A program made the position numbers and the translations under genes. Positions 16,172 to 24,721 of a stretch of 48,267 nucleotides of DNA are shown piece after piece (position 1 is the first letter of the stretch; each line of letters begins with the position of its first letter). The notes below the pieces were generated by a model. That model saw nothing but the letters and a program-made list of their open reading frames with translations, made no database searches and had not been told where the DNA came from. Source of the DNA: a virus; the IMG/VR virus record IMGVR_UViG_3300037558_001699, positions 1-48,267 of that record. One strand, written 5' to 3'.

Positions 16172-17071
16172 ATGGCTAAAATCTATCGTTACCCATACGA
16201 TATGATGGACCGATCAACAGATTACATGTTGATTGAGTCAATTGAATATAAACCGTCTGGCAAGATGCCAGATTTTACTGGTGCTAACTCTCCCTTTCAG
16301 AGATTGAAGACGGAAAAAGCAAAGTATAATATTGTGCTGCCTATGCCTAATCAGATTGCATCGGCAAATACTGTTGGATGGGGAGAATCTAGAATTAGTT
16401 CGTTAGCAGGTGCTGGATATAACGCGGCAGCAGGCGGTCTCACTTCAGCGACGGCGACGAATGGACTTATGGCTGGTGCTTCAGCTGCTCTTAATACTGC
16501 AAGAGGTACAATTGCTGATAACGCTGGTGCAGCAGGACAACCCGCAGTGGGTACTGAAATAAGAAATTATATTAGAGACTTGGCAGCTGCTTCCGCAATT
16601 AACGCTGTCGCTGGTAGTAATATCAGAGCGGGAGACTTCATGGCAAGAACTCAAGGTAAGATTGTAAACCAAAACCTTGAATTGCTATTTAATGGTGTAG
16701 CATTAAGACCGTTTAACTTTGCTTGGGACTTAACACCTAGAGATGAAAAAGAATCTGGAGAAATTAGAGAGATACTTTACAGATTAAAGAAATCATCAGC
16801 AGCAAGAAGAACAAATAACTTATTCCTTGGCAGTCCTGATGTATGGAGACTTTCATACAGAAAAGGAACACAAGTGCATGGATTCTTAAATAGATTTAAG
16901 ATCTGCGCTCTGACAAATGTTGGTGTCAACTACACTGGTTCTGGTCAGTACGCTAGTTACAATGATAGTATGGGAACTCCAGTTCACATGCAACTATCAC
17001 TCAACTTCACGGAGTTAGAACCTATCTATCGTGAGGACTATGAAACCTATCAAGGAGGCTCTGGTTTCTAA
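16172..17071 (+). CDS. gp48: Baseplate tail tube cap gp48
   Basis: A 299-residue homologue of T4 gp48, which caps the baseplate and primes tube polymerisation. Signature in the C-terminal half: IVNQNLELLFNGVALRPFNF, AWDLTPRDEKE, FLNRFKICALTNVGVNYTGS, GTPVHMQLSLNFTELEPIY. Residues about 75-160 are Ala/Gly/Asn-rich. The stop overlaps the gp53 ATG by one base. Confidence 0.9.
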   Translation: MAKIYRYPYDMMDRSTDYMLIESIEYKPSGKMPDFTGANSPFQRLKTEKAKYNIVLPMPNQIASANTVGWGESRISSLAGAGYNAAAGGLTSATATNGLMAGASAALNTARGTIADNAGAAGQPAVGTEIRNYIRDLAAASAINAVAGSNIRAGDFMARTQGKIVNQNLELLFNGVALRPFNFAWDLTPRDEKESGEIREILYRLKKSSAARRTNNLFLGSPDVWRLSYRKGTQVHGFLNRFKICALTNVGVNYTGSGQYASYNDSMGTPVHMQLSLNFTELEPIYREDYETYQGGSGF

Positions 17072-17718
17072 TGACACAAGACCGATATTTCGATATTTTA
17101 CCTAACTTTAAATACATCAATCCTGCCCAGGAAGGCGGGAAGAGAGAACAGTATGTTGAAGTAAAAAATCTTTTTACTAGAGTCAAGTTAAACAAATCTG
17201 TTCTTGCAAATATTACCAGTTTTCAATCTTATAGTATCTCAGATGGTGAGAGACCTGATAGTGTTGCAGAAAGACTCTATGAAGATCCAGATCTTGATTG
17301 GATAGTTTTGCTATCAGCTAACATTACTAGTGTTCAAGATCAGTGGCCACTTTCATCTAGAATTCTGTATGAAATTGCAGAAGAAAAATATGGAACTGCT
17401 CTGAACGAAGTTCACCATTACGAAACCAAACAGGTTAGGGATAGTAAGGGAAGACTGGTGCTTCCTGGTGGTCTTACAGTTGATCAAGGATTCACCATAC
17501 CAGATCCAAACAACGCCCTGCAGGATCTAGATCCAACAACAGCAGTATCTAACTGGTTGGTAGAAACTAGAAAAAACAACAAAAAAAGAGAGATCCAAGT
17601 ACTGCGTCAGCAGTATGTGAATCAGCTCATTGATGATGCAATTGATTTAGTACAGTATCAGGAGTCGTCTCAGTTTAGTGAGGACGGCGGTAAAGTTGCC
17701 TTTAACGACCTGATCTAG
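17071..17718 (+). CDS. gp53: Baseplate wedge protein gp53
   Basis: A 215-residue homologue of T4 gp53, which locks the six wedges to the hub. Signature: YFDILPNFKYINP, then a LysM-like core DGERPDSVAERLYEDPDLDW followed by IVLLSANI, then a helical C-terminus. It is coupled to gp48 and ends in a 4-nt convergent overlap with the next minus-strand gene. Confidence 0.9.
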   Translation: MTQDRYFDILPNFKYINPAQEGGKREQYVEVKNLFTRVKLNKSVLANITSFQSYSISDGERPDSVAERLYEDPDLDWIVLLSANITSVQDQWPLSSRILYEIAEEKYGTALNEVHHYETKQVRDSKGRLVLPGGLTVDQGFTIPDPNNALQDLDPTTAVSNWLVETRKNNKKREIQVLRQQYVNQLIDDAIDLVQYQESSQFSEDGGKVAFNDLI

Positions 17719-18116
17719 ACTAATGCTTCTAATTCTGCAACAGTGGTTGCAGAGTCGATAGTAGAATATGGAACAGCAGGATTATCCTTCAGAGACGGGG
17801 ACTCTCCCTTCATTTCTGCTAGGGCTGTTGTCTCCTGATTTTCTGTTCTGGTCTGAAGATACTTGCTCTCCAGATTTTTCTTGCAAATTTGTTTTGCACT
17901 TGCAAGATCCACATCCACAGTCGAACTTGAGTGGTTGTACTTCCATGCGTTTCTAAATGTTGTAGTAGGTAACTCGGTGTGGGTGATTACCGAGTATTCA
18001 GACACAGGAACATCCTTTGCGATAATATCCTCATCGGAAAGAACACACTGCTCAGAGGGCACAACGACATTGCAATAACCGTCTGCCCCATTATAGACAA
18101 TCAGTTGACGGGACAT
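17715..18116 (-). CDS. Hypothetical protein, possible tail-fibre accessory
   Basis: A 133-residue protein. N-terminal beta segment (SRQLIVYNGADGYCNVVVPS), then WKYNHSSSTVDVDLASAKQI, a layout seen in small tail-fibre assembly proteins that recognise a W plus a basic helix. Its start overlaps the stop of the 53-codon gene (TAATG). The assignment is inferred and weak. Confidence 0.5.
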   Translation of the reverse strand: MSRQLIVYNGADGYCNVVVPSEQCVLSDEDIIAKDVPVSEYSVITHTELPTTTFRNAWKYNHSSSTVDVDLASAKQICKKNLESKYLQTRTENQETTALAEMKGESPSLKDNPAVPYSTIDSATTVAELEALV

Positions 18117-18277
18117 TAGGTTGGAGTAGAAACTACAATGTTGGTTGCGTTAGTGAATAGGATTGTTACTTTTTTCGAGGCATCTGAGTCATCAGCAGCG
18201 AATACTTCGACTGTTTTTGTATCAGTGCCAGCACCTTCATTAAAGGTTGCCAAATAACGATTTGCTGTAAATGCCAT
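18116..18277 (-). CDS. Small beta-rich protein (53 residues)
   Basis: Begins MAFTANRYLATFNEGAG and ends TILFTNATNIVVSTPT. It is preceded at 26 nt by an ATAAATA motif and its stop overlaps the next start, so it is probably the first gene of a two-gene late operon. Probably a minor virion protein; no motif. Confidence 0.6.
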   Translation of the reverse strand: MAFTANRYLATFNEGAGTDTKTVEVFAADDSDASKKVTILFTNATNIVVSTPT

Positions 18278-18302
18278 AGTTGGACAGCTAACTTGTACTG
18301 GA

Positions 18303-19922
18303 TTATTTATCTACTATATAATCACCAATAACCAAACAATCAATATCCATGCTAAGAAAAGCTTGAACAGCGTAGTATGGTGACTCTACTATTGGGTCTC
18401 CATTATCATTAAATGAGGTATTAACAACTACAGGAGGATCTAGAGTTGTTAGTAACTCATGGAGTTTTGGATTCCATGTTTTCCTAAGTGTTTGAATCCT
18501 ACATGTACCATCAGCATGTGTTATTGCAGGAATTAAATCACTTTTAACAGTTTGAGAGTAAAGCATGTGAGGTGTAGAGAATGCCTCTTCAAAGTATTCA
18601 CTGACATTTTCCTCAGGTATAATCCCAGCAAAGGGTCTCCAAGGTTCTCTGTGCTTAACTCTTTTATTCAGTACATCTTTGTTTTCTGCCTTTGACGGAC
18701 TCATAAAGATGGATCTAGATCCAAGAGCTCTTGGTCCATGCTCAGATCTACCTTGGAACCAAGCCACAATTAAATTGTCTTGTATTCTTTGCGATACCTT
18801 ATCAACATCGTATGGTTGATAATCTAGATCAAACAAATCTAATGCTTTTGTGATATCAGAATTAGTATATTCTTTGCCCAATAACGCTAGATTTGCAGGT
18901 GTAGATATGCTTAGGTTTTCTTCAAAACATCCCCAAATAGCAGCACCAAAGTGTATACCAGAATCATCTGGGAATGGGGGAATATGAATAGATTTAAACA
19001 AACCACTTTCTCTGATCTTGGTATTTGCCAAGATGTTTAAGAATGATCCACCAGCAAAACAAACTCTGTCAGTCAAATGATATCTTCTAAGTTTTTTAAG
19101 AAGTTCAATTAACCCATCCTCAAAATTCTTCTGGAGAGTATATGCAGCATCCTCAACACTATCAATGCCATCAACCCATACCGTATCAAAATTAATATAA
19201 GGAATAGAATGATCTGTTACATTATACAATTTCTGATATTTTTCAGAGTTTCCGTAAGCTGATAGACCCATGATCTTACCAGCGCAACCAATTTGAGTTG
19301 ACCAATTATCTACATCCTTCCCAGTCTTTACAGCGTATATCTGTGATGCTGCAACAGAGTAGATTTGACCAAAGTTATTATAGAATCCTTCAGGCATGTT
19401 ATAGAACCTGAAGATACCCTTCTCTTTGTTAAAAAATCCAATTGAATTATTCTCTATGTAATCAACCATGTCTCTAAATGGATCGTCAATTATAGATCCA
19501 CCACCGTCAAATGTTAGAAAACTTCCCTCATTGAAAGGAGATGTAAAAACAGTAGATGCAGCATGACATAGATGATGCCCCACTGATTTAAGTTCTGCCT
19601 TTGGAAAAGACTTCCTCAGCATCTTGGTCACTGTACCATTCTCAATTTGATGCAGATTTATGACATGACTCGTCGGTACATGATAAACTAAATTTACATC
19701 ATCTTTAGTGATTTGACCAACAGAAAGACAATAATCTATAGATTTTTGTGGATAATTTCCATCATATTTTGTTTTAGTAAGTCTTTCTTCGTTGATGCTA
19801 CAGACATGTTTGCCGTTAATAAAAAGAGTACACCCCGCGTCATGGACGAAGGATGTACTCTCGGATACAAACTCTAGGTTTGCATCCCAATCATAAGCAC
19901 CATAGATGCCAATTATGATCAT
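18303..19922 (-). CDS. Carbamoyltransferase, NodU/TobZ family (copy 1)
   Basis: A 539-residue O-carbamoyltransferase. N-terminal Kae1-like domain: INEERLTKTKYDG (44-55), metal-binding GHHLCHAAS (H116, H117, H120), FDGGGS (138-143). C-terminal YrdC-like domain: FQGRSEHGPRALGSRSI, HREPWRPFAG, VVNTSFNDNGDPIV. The family makes carbamoyl-AMP from carbamoyl phosphate and ATP and transfers the carbamoyl to a hydroxyl. Its ATG overlaps the gp32 stop (ATGA), so it is translated with a replication protein, unlike the copy at 35036. Substrate unknown: a sugar is usual, but a hydroxylated base is conceivable given this coupling. Confidence 0.9.
   Translation of the reverse strand: MIIIGIYGAYDWDANLEFVSESTSFVHDAGCTLFINGKHVCSINEERLTKTKYDGNYPQKSIDYCLSVGQITKDDVNLVYHVPTSHVINLHQIENGTVTKMLRKSFPKAELKSVGHHLCHAASTVFTSPFNEGSFLTFDGGGSIIDDPFRDMVDYIENNSIGFFNKEKGIFRFYNMPEGFYNNFGQIYSVAASQIYAVKTGKDVDNWSTQIGCAGKIMGLSAYGNSEKYQKLYNVTDHSIPYINFDTVWVDGIDSVEDAAYTLQKNFEDGLIELLKKLRRYHLTDRVCFAGGSFLNILANTKIRESGLFKSIHIPPFPDDSGIHFGAAIWGCFEENLSISTPANLALLGKEYTNSDITKALDLFDLDYQPYDVDKVSQRIQDNLIVAWFQGRSEHGPRALGSRSIFMSPSKAENKDVLNKRVKHREPWRPFAGIIPEENVSEYFEEAFSTPHMLYSQTVKSDLIPAITHADGTCRIQTLRKTWNPKLHELLTTLDPPVVVNTSFNDNGDPIVESPYYAVQAFLSMDIDCLVIGDYIVDK
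18304..18310 (-). promoter_or_regulatory. Late-promoter motif ATAAATA
   Basis: ATAAATA 26 nt before the ATG at 18277, overlapping the stop of the carbamoyltransferase gene. Confidence 0.45.
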
Positions 19923-20809
19923 TCTTCAGCGAGCTTCTGGAAATAGGACAGTGCATCGTCTTCACTTTCCTGTGAAGACATCTGTTTTGCAGGAGGATTG
20001 ATATCAGGATCATTGAATCCACCAGTAGACTCCTCATCAAATGTTTCGGGATCAGGACGACTCGATTGTGTCTTGTTACCAAGAACATAGTTAAGACGCT
20101 TCTTCAGATCATCATATGACTTGAACTGATCGGCAGCAGTGATTTCTGCAAGAGAATATTCTTTCTTCCAGATTGCTTCCATAGCTTCATCGTCATCTAA
20201 GAGAGCACCGCCACGAGCAAACTCAGAACTATCGTAGTTCCAGTAACCAGCAACTTTCTTGATTTTGATCTTGAAGTCTGCACCTGCCCAGAAATCAAAG
20301 GGATTGATAGGCTCTTCGTCTTCAAACTCAGGTTGCATGGCAGACATGATCTTATCAAAGATCTTCTTACCAAACTTGTAGAGGAATACTTTACCCTCAT
20401 TATCAGGGTTAGATGGGTCCTTCACAACATAGATGTTGCTGTAATACTGAAGCTTACGCTTCTGCTTACGAGCAGTTTCTTTGTCTGAATCAACACCAGT
20501 GTTCCAAAGTTCACTGTTATATTCAGATACAGGATCCTTAGAACCGTTAGTGGTCAAGGAATTTTCGATGTACCAACCGCCAGGACCTTGGAAGGCGTGA
20601 GAGTACAGTTTTGCCCAGGGAAGGTCTTCACCATCGGGGGCAGGAAGGAAACGGACTACTGCGTAACCGTTACCAGCTTTATCGACTTCGGGTTTCCAAA
20701 GACGATCATCTCCAGAACCACCACCTTTATTGGTTTTTTCTACTTCCTTTACCAGTTTGGCGGTAAGGGCACCAAGGGAGGATTGTTTTTTGAGTGATGC
20801 AAAAGACAT
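19919..20809 (-). CDS. gp32: Single-stranded DNA-binding protein gp32
   Basis: A 296-residue homologue of T4 gp32, which coats ssDNA and organises replication and recombination. Order: basic N-terminal cooperativity segment (SFASLKKQSSLGALTAKLVK), OB-fold core with YAVVRFLPAPDGEDLPW, LQYYSNIYVVKDP, KVFLYKFGKKIFDKIM and PINPFDFWAGADFKIKIKK, then an acidic C-terminal tail (EESTGGFNDPD, SQESEDDALSYFQKLAEE). It has no cysteine, so the zinc ribbon of T4 gp32 is absent. A near-perfect sigma-70 promoter lies about 40 nt upstream. Confidence 0.95.
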   Translation of the reverse strand: MSFASLKKQSSLGALTAKLVKEVEKTNKGGGSGDDRLWKPEVDKAGNGYAVVRFLPAPDGEDLPWAKLYSHAFQGPGGWYIENSLTTNGSKDPVSEYNSELWNTGVDSDKETARKQKRKLQYYSNIYVVKDPSNPDNEGKVFLYKFGKKIFDKIMSAMQPEFEDEEPINPFDFWAGADFKIKIKKVAGYWNYDSSEFARGGALLDDDEAMEAIWKKEYSLAEITAADQFKSYDDLKKRLNYVLGNKTQSSRPDPETFDEESTGGFNDPDINPPAKQMSSQESEDDALSYFQKLAEE

Positions 20810-20850
20810 AAGATTCGGCTTGTGTAATTGGATTTGGTCTTTACAGGTCT

Positions 20851-20879
20851 ATTATAGGGCGGACCCACGCCCATGTCAA
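20851..20879 (-). promoter_or_regulatory. Consensus sigma-70 promoter of gp32 with inverted repeat
   Basis: TTGACA (20874-20879), a 17-bp spacer and TATAAT (20851-20856) on the minus strand. The -35 overlaps the TGA of the upstream DUF1825 gene. The spacer holds GGGCG-TGGGTC-CGCCC, an inverted repeat that would be a hairpin in the upstream transcript or an operator. Confidence 0.8.
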
Positions 20880-21208
20880 GGTTCGATTTGATCCCTGACT
20901 TTAGCAAGTGTTTTCTGCATGTTACCAAACAGAACGGCACAGTCAACATCTTTTGGGAATCCCATAAGAACTGCTGATTGTCTCACAGTCTCTTTCATAG
21001 AGACTGCTCTAGGATCGTCAGACAGACTCAATCTTGTATACAGATTTCTCTGCCTTTCCAGCAGATCGTCTAACTTATTAAGATGAACTAACTTTTCATC
21101 CTTATCCAAATTGGCGAACTCAAACACTTCAGAATAAACTTGCTCCTGAAGCTCATTGATCTCTTCCATTGCTTTTTGGACTACTGGAGAATCGAAAAAG
21201 TCTGACAT
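20876..21208 (-). CDS. DUF1825-family protein
   Basis: A 110-residue all-helical protein. FFDSPVVQKAMEEINELQEQ at the N-terminus, then LVHLNKLDDLLERQRNLYTR and a final helix match the cyanobacterial DUF1825 pattern. The family is almost confined to cyanobacteria and their phages; function unknown. It lies immediately upstream of gp32. CTAAATA lies 19 nt before its ATG. Confidence 0.7.
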   Translation of the reverse strand: MSDFFDSPVVQKAMEEINELQEQVYSEVFEFANLDKDEKLVHLNKLDDLLERQRNLYTRLSLSDDPRAVSMKETVRQSAVLMGFPKDVDCAVLFGNMQKTLAKVRDQIEP

Positions 21209-21226
21209 AATCCTCGTGCCTTGGGG

Positions 21227-21790
21227 TTATTTAGTGGGGAGTATGGTAGTTACTAAAATTACTCTTCTACCTTTAGTTGGACTTTGCATGTAATGTTTAC
21301 CACTAAACAAAATTATATCATCCTCTGAAGGATCGTGGTAATCATAAGTTCCTGGGGATGTACTTTCGCAAAAAGTTTTTCCACCATTATCTGTAAAATA
21401 TATTATAACATTTCCGTGTGGATACTGGTGATCAATATGAGGCAAGCTGTTGTATACTTTATCCTCAGCATGAACGCAATTCAAAGATATTCTCAAATAA
21501 GATGCAAAGTCTATTTTATTAAATTCAAAAATTTCATTTAATGCTTTGATAACTCCATGCCTTTCATCATCATCAGAGTGACCAGGTTTTGGATACTTAT
21601 ATTCATTTTCTGGTCTTTCTAAGATAGTCCTAGTATAAAAAGGAAGATTCTTTTGTTCCCCATCAACACCATCATTATCAATATAATTAGGTGTTGCTGT
21701 GGGAATATAAGACCACATGATATCTGTACCCAAAACCCACCGCTTTAATCTTATATAATTGTCGGATTGCGGATTTTTGAGTCTTTTCAT
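21227..21790 (-). CDS. 2-oxoglutarate/Fe(II)-dependent oxygenase
   Basis: A 187-residue protein. Iron site HxD in SLPHIDHQYPHGNVIIYFTD, then GGKTF, a distal His in LFSGKHYMQSP and Arg in KGRRVILVT. The arrangement fits the cupin-like oxygenase core. It lies between gp33 and DUF1825, so it is near replication and transcription genes rather than the tail fibres. Substrate unknown. Confidence 0.75.
   Translation of the reverse strand: MKRLKNPQSDNYIRLKRWVLGTDIMWSYIPTATPNYIDNDGVDGEQKNLPFYTRTILERPENEYKYPKPGHSDDDERHGVIKALNEIFEFNKIDFASYLRISLNCVHAEDKVYNSLPHIDHQYPHGNVIIYFTDNGGKTFCESTSPGTYDYHDPSEDDIILFSGKHYMQSPTKGRRVILVTTILPTK
21228..21234 (-). promoter_or_regulatory. Late-promoter-like motif CTAAATA
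   Basis: CTAAATA 19 nt before the DUF1825 ATG, overlapping the end of the oxygenase gene. Confidence 0.4.
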
Positions 21791-22041
21791 ATAGGCAGTT
21801 TTGCCCTTGTGGTTTTCTTCATGAAGTTAAGTTCAATAGCATCCCGTTTAATCTTTTCCTTAAGAGGTTTTGAGATTAACTTAGATACCGAATCCACTTC
21901 TATACTATTCTTTTCACAGAATAAAATAATTGCCTCAATATAGTTCACTTTTTCTTCTATCACAAGTCCCTCTATCTCTAGAGAGAATTTGGCAGAATTC
22001 ATGAATTTTTTATCTAAGGCTTTAGATAGTTCATTTTCCAT
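21787..22041 (-). CDS. gp33: Late promoter transcription accessory protein gp33
   Basis: An 84-residue helical protein. It aligns by eye with the central part of T4 gp33: IEGLVIEEKVNYIEAIILF, CEKNSIEVDSVSKLIS, LKEKIKRDAIELNFM. gp33 binds the beta-flap of RNA polymerase and links it to the sliding clamp at late promoters. It overlaps the nuclease gene upstream by 11 nt and the oxygenase by 4 nt. Its presence agrees with the late-promoter motifs in this window. Confidence 0.8.
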   Translation of the reverse strand: MENELSKALDKKFMNSAKFSLEIEGLVIEEKVNYIEAIILFCEKNSIEVDSVSKLISKPLKEKIKRDAIELNFMKKTTRAKLPI

Positions 22042-22696
22042 TTAGTTGCAGATGAAATTCCAGAAAATTACGAATATAGGATACCAACATATTCATATAC
22101 TTCATTTTATCATACTCTTGGTACACTACACAATCACCGTCTTCACATGCCATGATTATGACAAATTTTTTAACTGGAATGCCTGTCAACTCATAGTACA
22201 TACAAGCATATGCTGCACACTGTACAAAATATCCATCAATCCAAGCTCTTGGTTTTGGTTTTGCTGATGTTTTGAAGTCAATAATAGCTAGTTCACCATC
22301 ATATTCTGCAATACAATCAACAGTTCCCGCAACACCAAGTTGCTTGCTGTACATGGATCCTTCTAATGTGTGTATGTTATCAATCTTATTTAAGTTTGGT
22401 TTGGCAATTTTAAATAAGAAATTGGGTAGGGGTTTCACTACAGGAAGACTCTCGTTCTTCAAATAGTATTCAGTCAGCGTGTGCATGTCAGTGCCACGAC
22501 TGGTAGCTTTACGAGTAATCTCGTTTGCTTTATCTTCTCCTACCCTTTTACGCCACTTGACGAATGTATCTCTGTTAAAGAAACTAATAACAGATGTGAT
22601 TGAAACCAGTTTTGAGTCTGGTGTATCATAATATCGAACTCCGTCTATAGTCTCTCTAGAGAGACTTGGGAGTTGTGTGTCAACATGATTAAACAT
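22031..22696 (-). CDS. PD-(D/E)XK exonuclease, RecB/Cas4-like
   Basis: A 221-residue nuclease. The catalytic core reads GTVDCIAEYDGELAIIDFKT (D127, D140, K142), followed by WIDGYFVQCAAYACMYY, which carries the Q-x-x-x-Y helix of RecB-type nucleases. The upstream SRGTDMHTLTEYYL has the motif-I His. Such small enzymes (MGME1-like) usually act as exonucleases on ssDNA ends. It shares one base with phoH, so the two are coupled. Confidence 0.8.
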   Translation of the reverse strand: MFNHVDTQLPSLSRETIDGVRYYDTPDSKLVSITSVISFFNRDTFVKWRKRVGEDKANEITRKATSRGTDMHTLTEYYLKNESLPVVKPLPNFLFKIAKPNLNKIDNIHTLEGSMYSKQLGVAGTVDCIAEYDGELAIIDFKTSAKPKPRAWIDGYFVQCAAYACMYYELTGIPVKKFVIIMACEDGDCVVYQEYDKMKYMNMLVSYIRNFLEFHLQLNGK

Positions 22697-23448
22697 TACA
22701 TACCGAGTGCCAATTTGGTGGTTAGATATTCTTTGCAGAGACCTGACCGAACAATGTCCTCAACACCAAATTCAATGGTAGCGAATGATGGCATTTGTTC
22801 TAGGATTTTCATAAAATCCAGAATACCGTTTTTTTCGTAGGTTTTTGTCAAGTCAGTTTGAGTCGCGTCTCCACAAAAGTGGATTTTGGAGTTTTCTCCA
22901 ACACGAGTGATGATCGAATCAAGTTCGTGGAAATTTAAATTCTGACACTCATCGACAATGACAATAGCATCATCGAGTGTTGTACCGCGAATAAAACTCG
23001 TGGACCAGAATGAAATTGTTTCTTGCTGCTTAAGATTGCCATAGAGCATTTCAAAATCAGCGGAAGACGGCATCTCAAACATATATTTTACCATATTCTT
23101 GTAGGGAATTTGGTAAAGTGCTGATTTGTCTTCATGATCACCAGGTAAGAATCCAATCTCTCTGGTTGAAACAAGAGATCTTACAATATAGATTTTAGTG
23201 TATGGGGAGTTTTCGTCAAGTACATCCCTAAGTGCATTGTAAAGCACAATGAATGTTTTACCTGTTCCAGCTGCACCGTATGCAAAAATGTTTTTTCCTT
23301 TTTTATAGTCTGAGAAAAGAGATTCTTGGTTATCAGTGAGTGGAGTGATATCCACCAAAAGGTCAGTGTTGATCGGTTTTTTCCTTCTCATCTGCTTAGC
23401 AGTGAGTCCAACACCGATTGAACTGTCAGTTTTTCTCTTCCTTGGCAT
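22696..23448 (-). CDS. phoH: PhoH-like P-loop ATPase
   Basis: A 250-residue protein. Walker A GAAGTGKT (58-65), IVRSLVSTREIGFLPGD, Walker B IVIVDECQN (about 162-170), and FCGDATQTDL, the sensor segment of PhoH. Related to the ATPase half of superfamily-1 helicases. phoH is very widespread in marine phages; its link to phosphate stress is by name, and an RNA/DNA helicase role is more likely. Coupled to the nuclease downstream. Confidence 0.95.
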   Translation of the reverse strand: MPRKRKTDSSIGVGLTAKQMRRKKPINTDLLVDITPLTDNQESLFSDYKKGKNIFAYGAAGTGKTFIVLYNALRDVLDENSPYTKIYIVRSLVSTREIGFLPGDHEDKSALYQIPYKNMVKYMFEMPSSADFEMLYGNLKQQETISFWSTSFIRGTTLDDAIVIVDECQNLNFHELDSIITRVGENSKIHFCGDATQTDLTKTYEKNGILDFMKILEQMPSFATIEFGVEDIVRSGLCKEYLTTKLALGM

Positions 23449-23452
23449 AATT

Positions 23453-23704
23453 TTAGTCGAGGGTTAGTTTTTGACGATTTCTACCAGTTTTTTGTGCTCC
23501 TTTGAGCACTTCATTCCATCCTGGGTGGGATTTACGAAGTTTATCTTTCCACTCACCCACTTCACCCACACCTGGGGTGTTTTCTGGTGTATAGAATCTC
23601 TCCCAATCGGGATTGTCCTCAGTCCACTGGTCCCATGCATGAACGCTCATGACGATCTCTTTAGTCTCGCCAGTTTCTTTGTGCTTTACTGGATAAGTTG
23701 CCAT
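23453..23704 (-). CDS. Conserved small cyanophage protein (83 residues)
   Basis: Begins YPVKHKETGETKEIVMSVHA, then WDQWTEDNPDWERFYTP, and ends in a basic tail. The layout resembles FmdB-type zinc-ribbon proteins, but the zinc cysteines are absent. Function unknown. CTAAATA lies 20 nt before the start. Confidence 0.65.
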   Translation of the reverse strand: MATYPVKHKETGETKEIVMSVHAWDQWTEDNPDWERFYTPENTPGVGEVGEWKDKLRKSHPGWNEVLKGAQKTGRNRQKLTLD

Positions 23705-23723
23705 ACCAAATAATAGTGTAGTT

Positions 23724-24365
23724 TTATTTAGACCAATCTAGAGCTTTTCCAACTGTAGGGAATTGCTCGCAGAAAATTACTTTTGCCATTTCAGCAATGT
23801 CCATGTGCTCCTTCTGTGTTCCATTTGCGCTTCTAAGGGCGATGTAGTGCGCCCAGGAGCGACATGAGCCTGTCATGTAGATCTTGGTGGGTACAGCGAG
23901 CGGAAGCACCATTCTAGCGCATTCCTTTGCCACACCATGATCAAGCATAGTTTGATATAGATCCATACCAGAAGCAAAATGCCTCTCGATAGCAATCTCA
24001 AACTCTTGCTTATGAAAAGCATCTAAATCATCAGTAGAATTCTGACGATTCTTTTTATCTTGACGACGCAATTCAGGAATAGGAATTGTATTTGCTAGCA
24101 TAGAACTGTCAGCATACCGTTGTGAGAATTCTTGATATGTGAAAGATCTATGACGAAGGATTTGAGCCGCGATTGCCCTAGAGGTTTCAATCTCCAAAGT
24201 CATATATGCTTGCTCAAACACTGACCAATGACCATGATTAATGCAGTATTTCAACAATCCTTCAAAACTAGGATTATCCTGATTTTTTGGATTTGATACT
24301 CTGGCAATATACGCCATTGTTTCTTCTGCGTCAGGAGTTACCTGCACCAACTTCACTTTCTCCAT
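23724..24365 (-). CDS. thyX: Flavin-dependent thymidylate synthase ThyX
   Basis: A 213-residue ThyX. The signature RHRSFTYQEFSQR (71-83) matches RHRx7S. Other family features: GHWSVFEQAYMTLEIETSRA, ECARMVLPLAVPTKIYMTGS, WAHYIALRSANGTQKE. It makes dTMP from dUMP using methylene-tetrahydrofolate, NADPH and FAD, supplying dNTP for replication. Its start overlaps the end of the small gene upstream. Confidence 0.95.
   Translation of the reverse strand: MEKVKLVQVTPDAEETMAYIARVSNPKNQDNPSFEGLLKYCINHGHWSVFEQAYMTLEIETSRAIAAQILRHRSFTYQEFSQRYADSSMLANTIPIPELRRQDKKNRQNSTDDLDAFHKQEFEIAIERHFASGMDLYQTMLDHGVAKECARMVLPLAVPTKIYMTGSCRSWAHYIALRSANGTQKEHMDIAEMAKVIFCEQFPTVGKALDWSK
23725..23731 (-). promoter_or_regulatory. 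Late-promoter-like motif CTAAATA
   Basis: CTAAATA 20 nt before the ATG at 23704, overlapping the thyX stop. Confidence 0.4.
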
Positions 24366-24507
24366 TCAATCCTCTCATGTGTTTTAACTTTAATCCTTTC
24401 TTGGCGCGTGTCCTCGCCTTCTTCATGTATAGCAGTTCTGCCTCCGTATATAACCAAGGATTCTTAAGTGCTTCCTTGGTTAACCGAATTGTATCTTTCA
24501 TCCGCAT
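24331..24507 (-). CDS. Small basic protein (58 residues)
   Basis: Begins MRMKDTIRLTKEALKNPWLY, then TEAELLYMKKARTRAKKG. The ATG at 24507 is preferred over the one at 24501 because GAGG lies 6 nt before it. A K/R-rich helix dominates. It overlaps both neighbours by about 40 nt. The NPxLYTEAELLYM pattern resembles small proteins in other cyanophages; function unknown. Confidence 0.6.
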   Translation of the reverse strand: MRMKDTIRLTKEALKNPWLYTEAELLYMKKARTRAKKGLKLKHMRGLNGESEVGAGNS

Positions 24508-24721
24508 AATAAACCTCGTAGTACTTGATAATTCCGTGTGTGATCATATTTCCTTGGGATACCCAATCATGGGCACACGCATATATGCTCTGGTTTGAAT
24601 ATTTAGGGGAACCATCGGAATTCAACTCACTACCATAACGCTTGAGTAAGAGTGCCAAAGACTTCTCTCTGACTCCCATTTTATCGGGAGTATATCTCCA
24701 ATCAGTCAGGATATCCGTCAT
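24464..24721 (-). CDS. Small hypothetical protein (85 residues)
   Basis: Begins MTDILTDWRYTPDKMGVREK, then LALLLKRYGSELNS, YSNQSIYACAHDWVSQG and an acidic end. A start 15 nt earlier is possible. The helical content and W/R pairs suggest a nucleic-acid or protein-binding domain, but no known motif. Confidence 0.55.
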   Translation of the reverse strand: MTDILTDWRYTPDKMGVREKSLALLLKRYGSELNSDGSPKYSNQSIYACAHDWVSQGNMITHGIIKYYEVYYADERYNSVNQGST

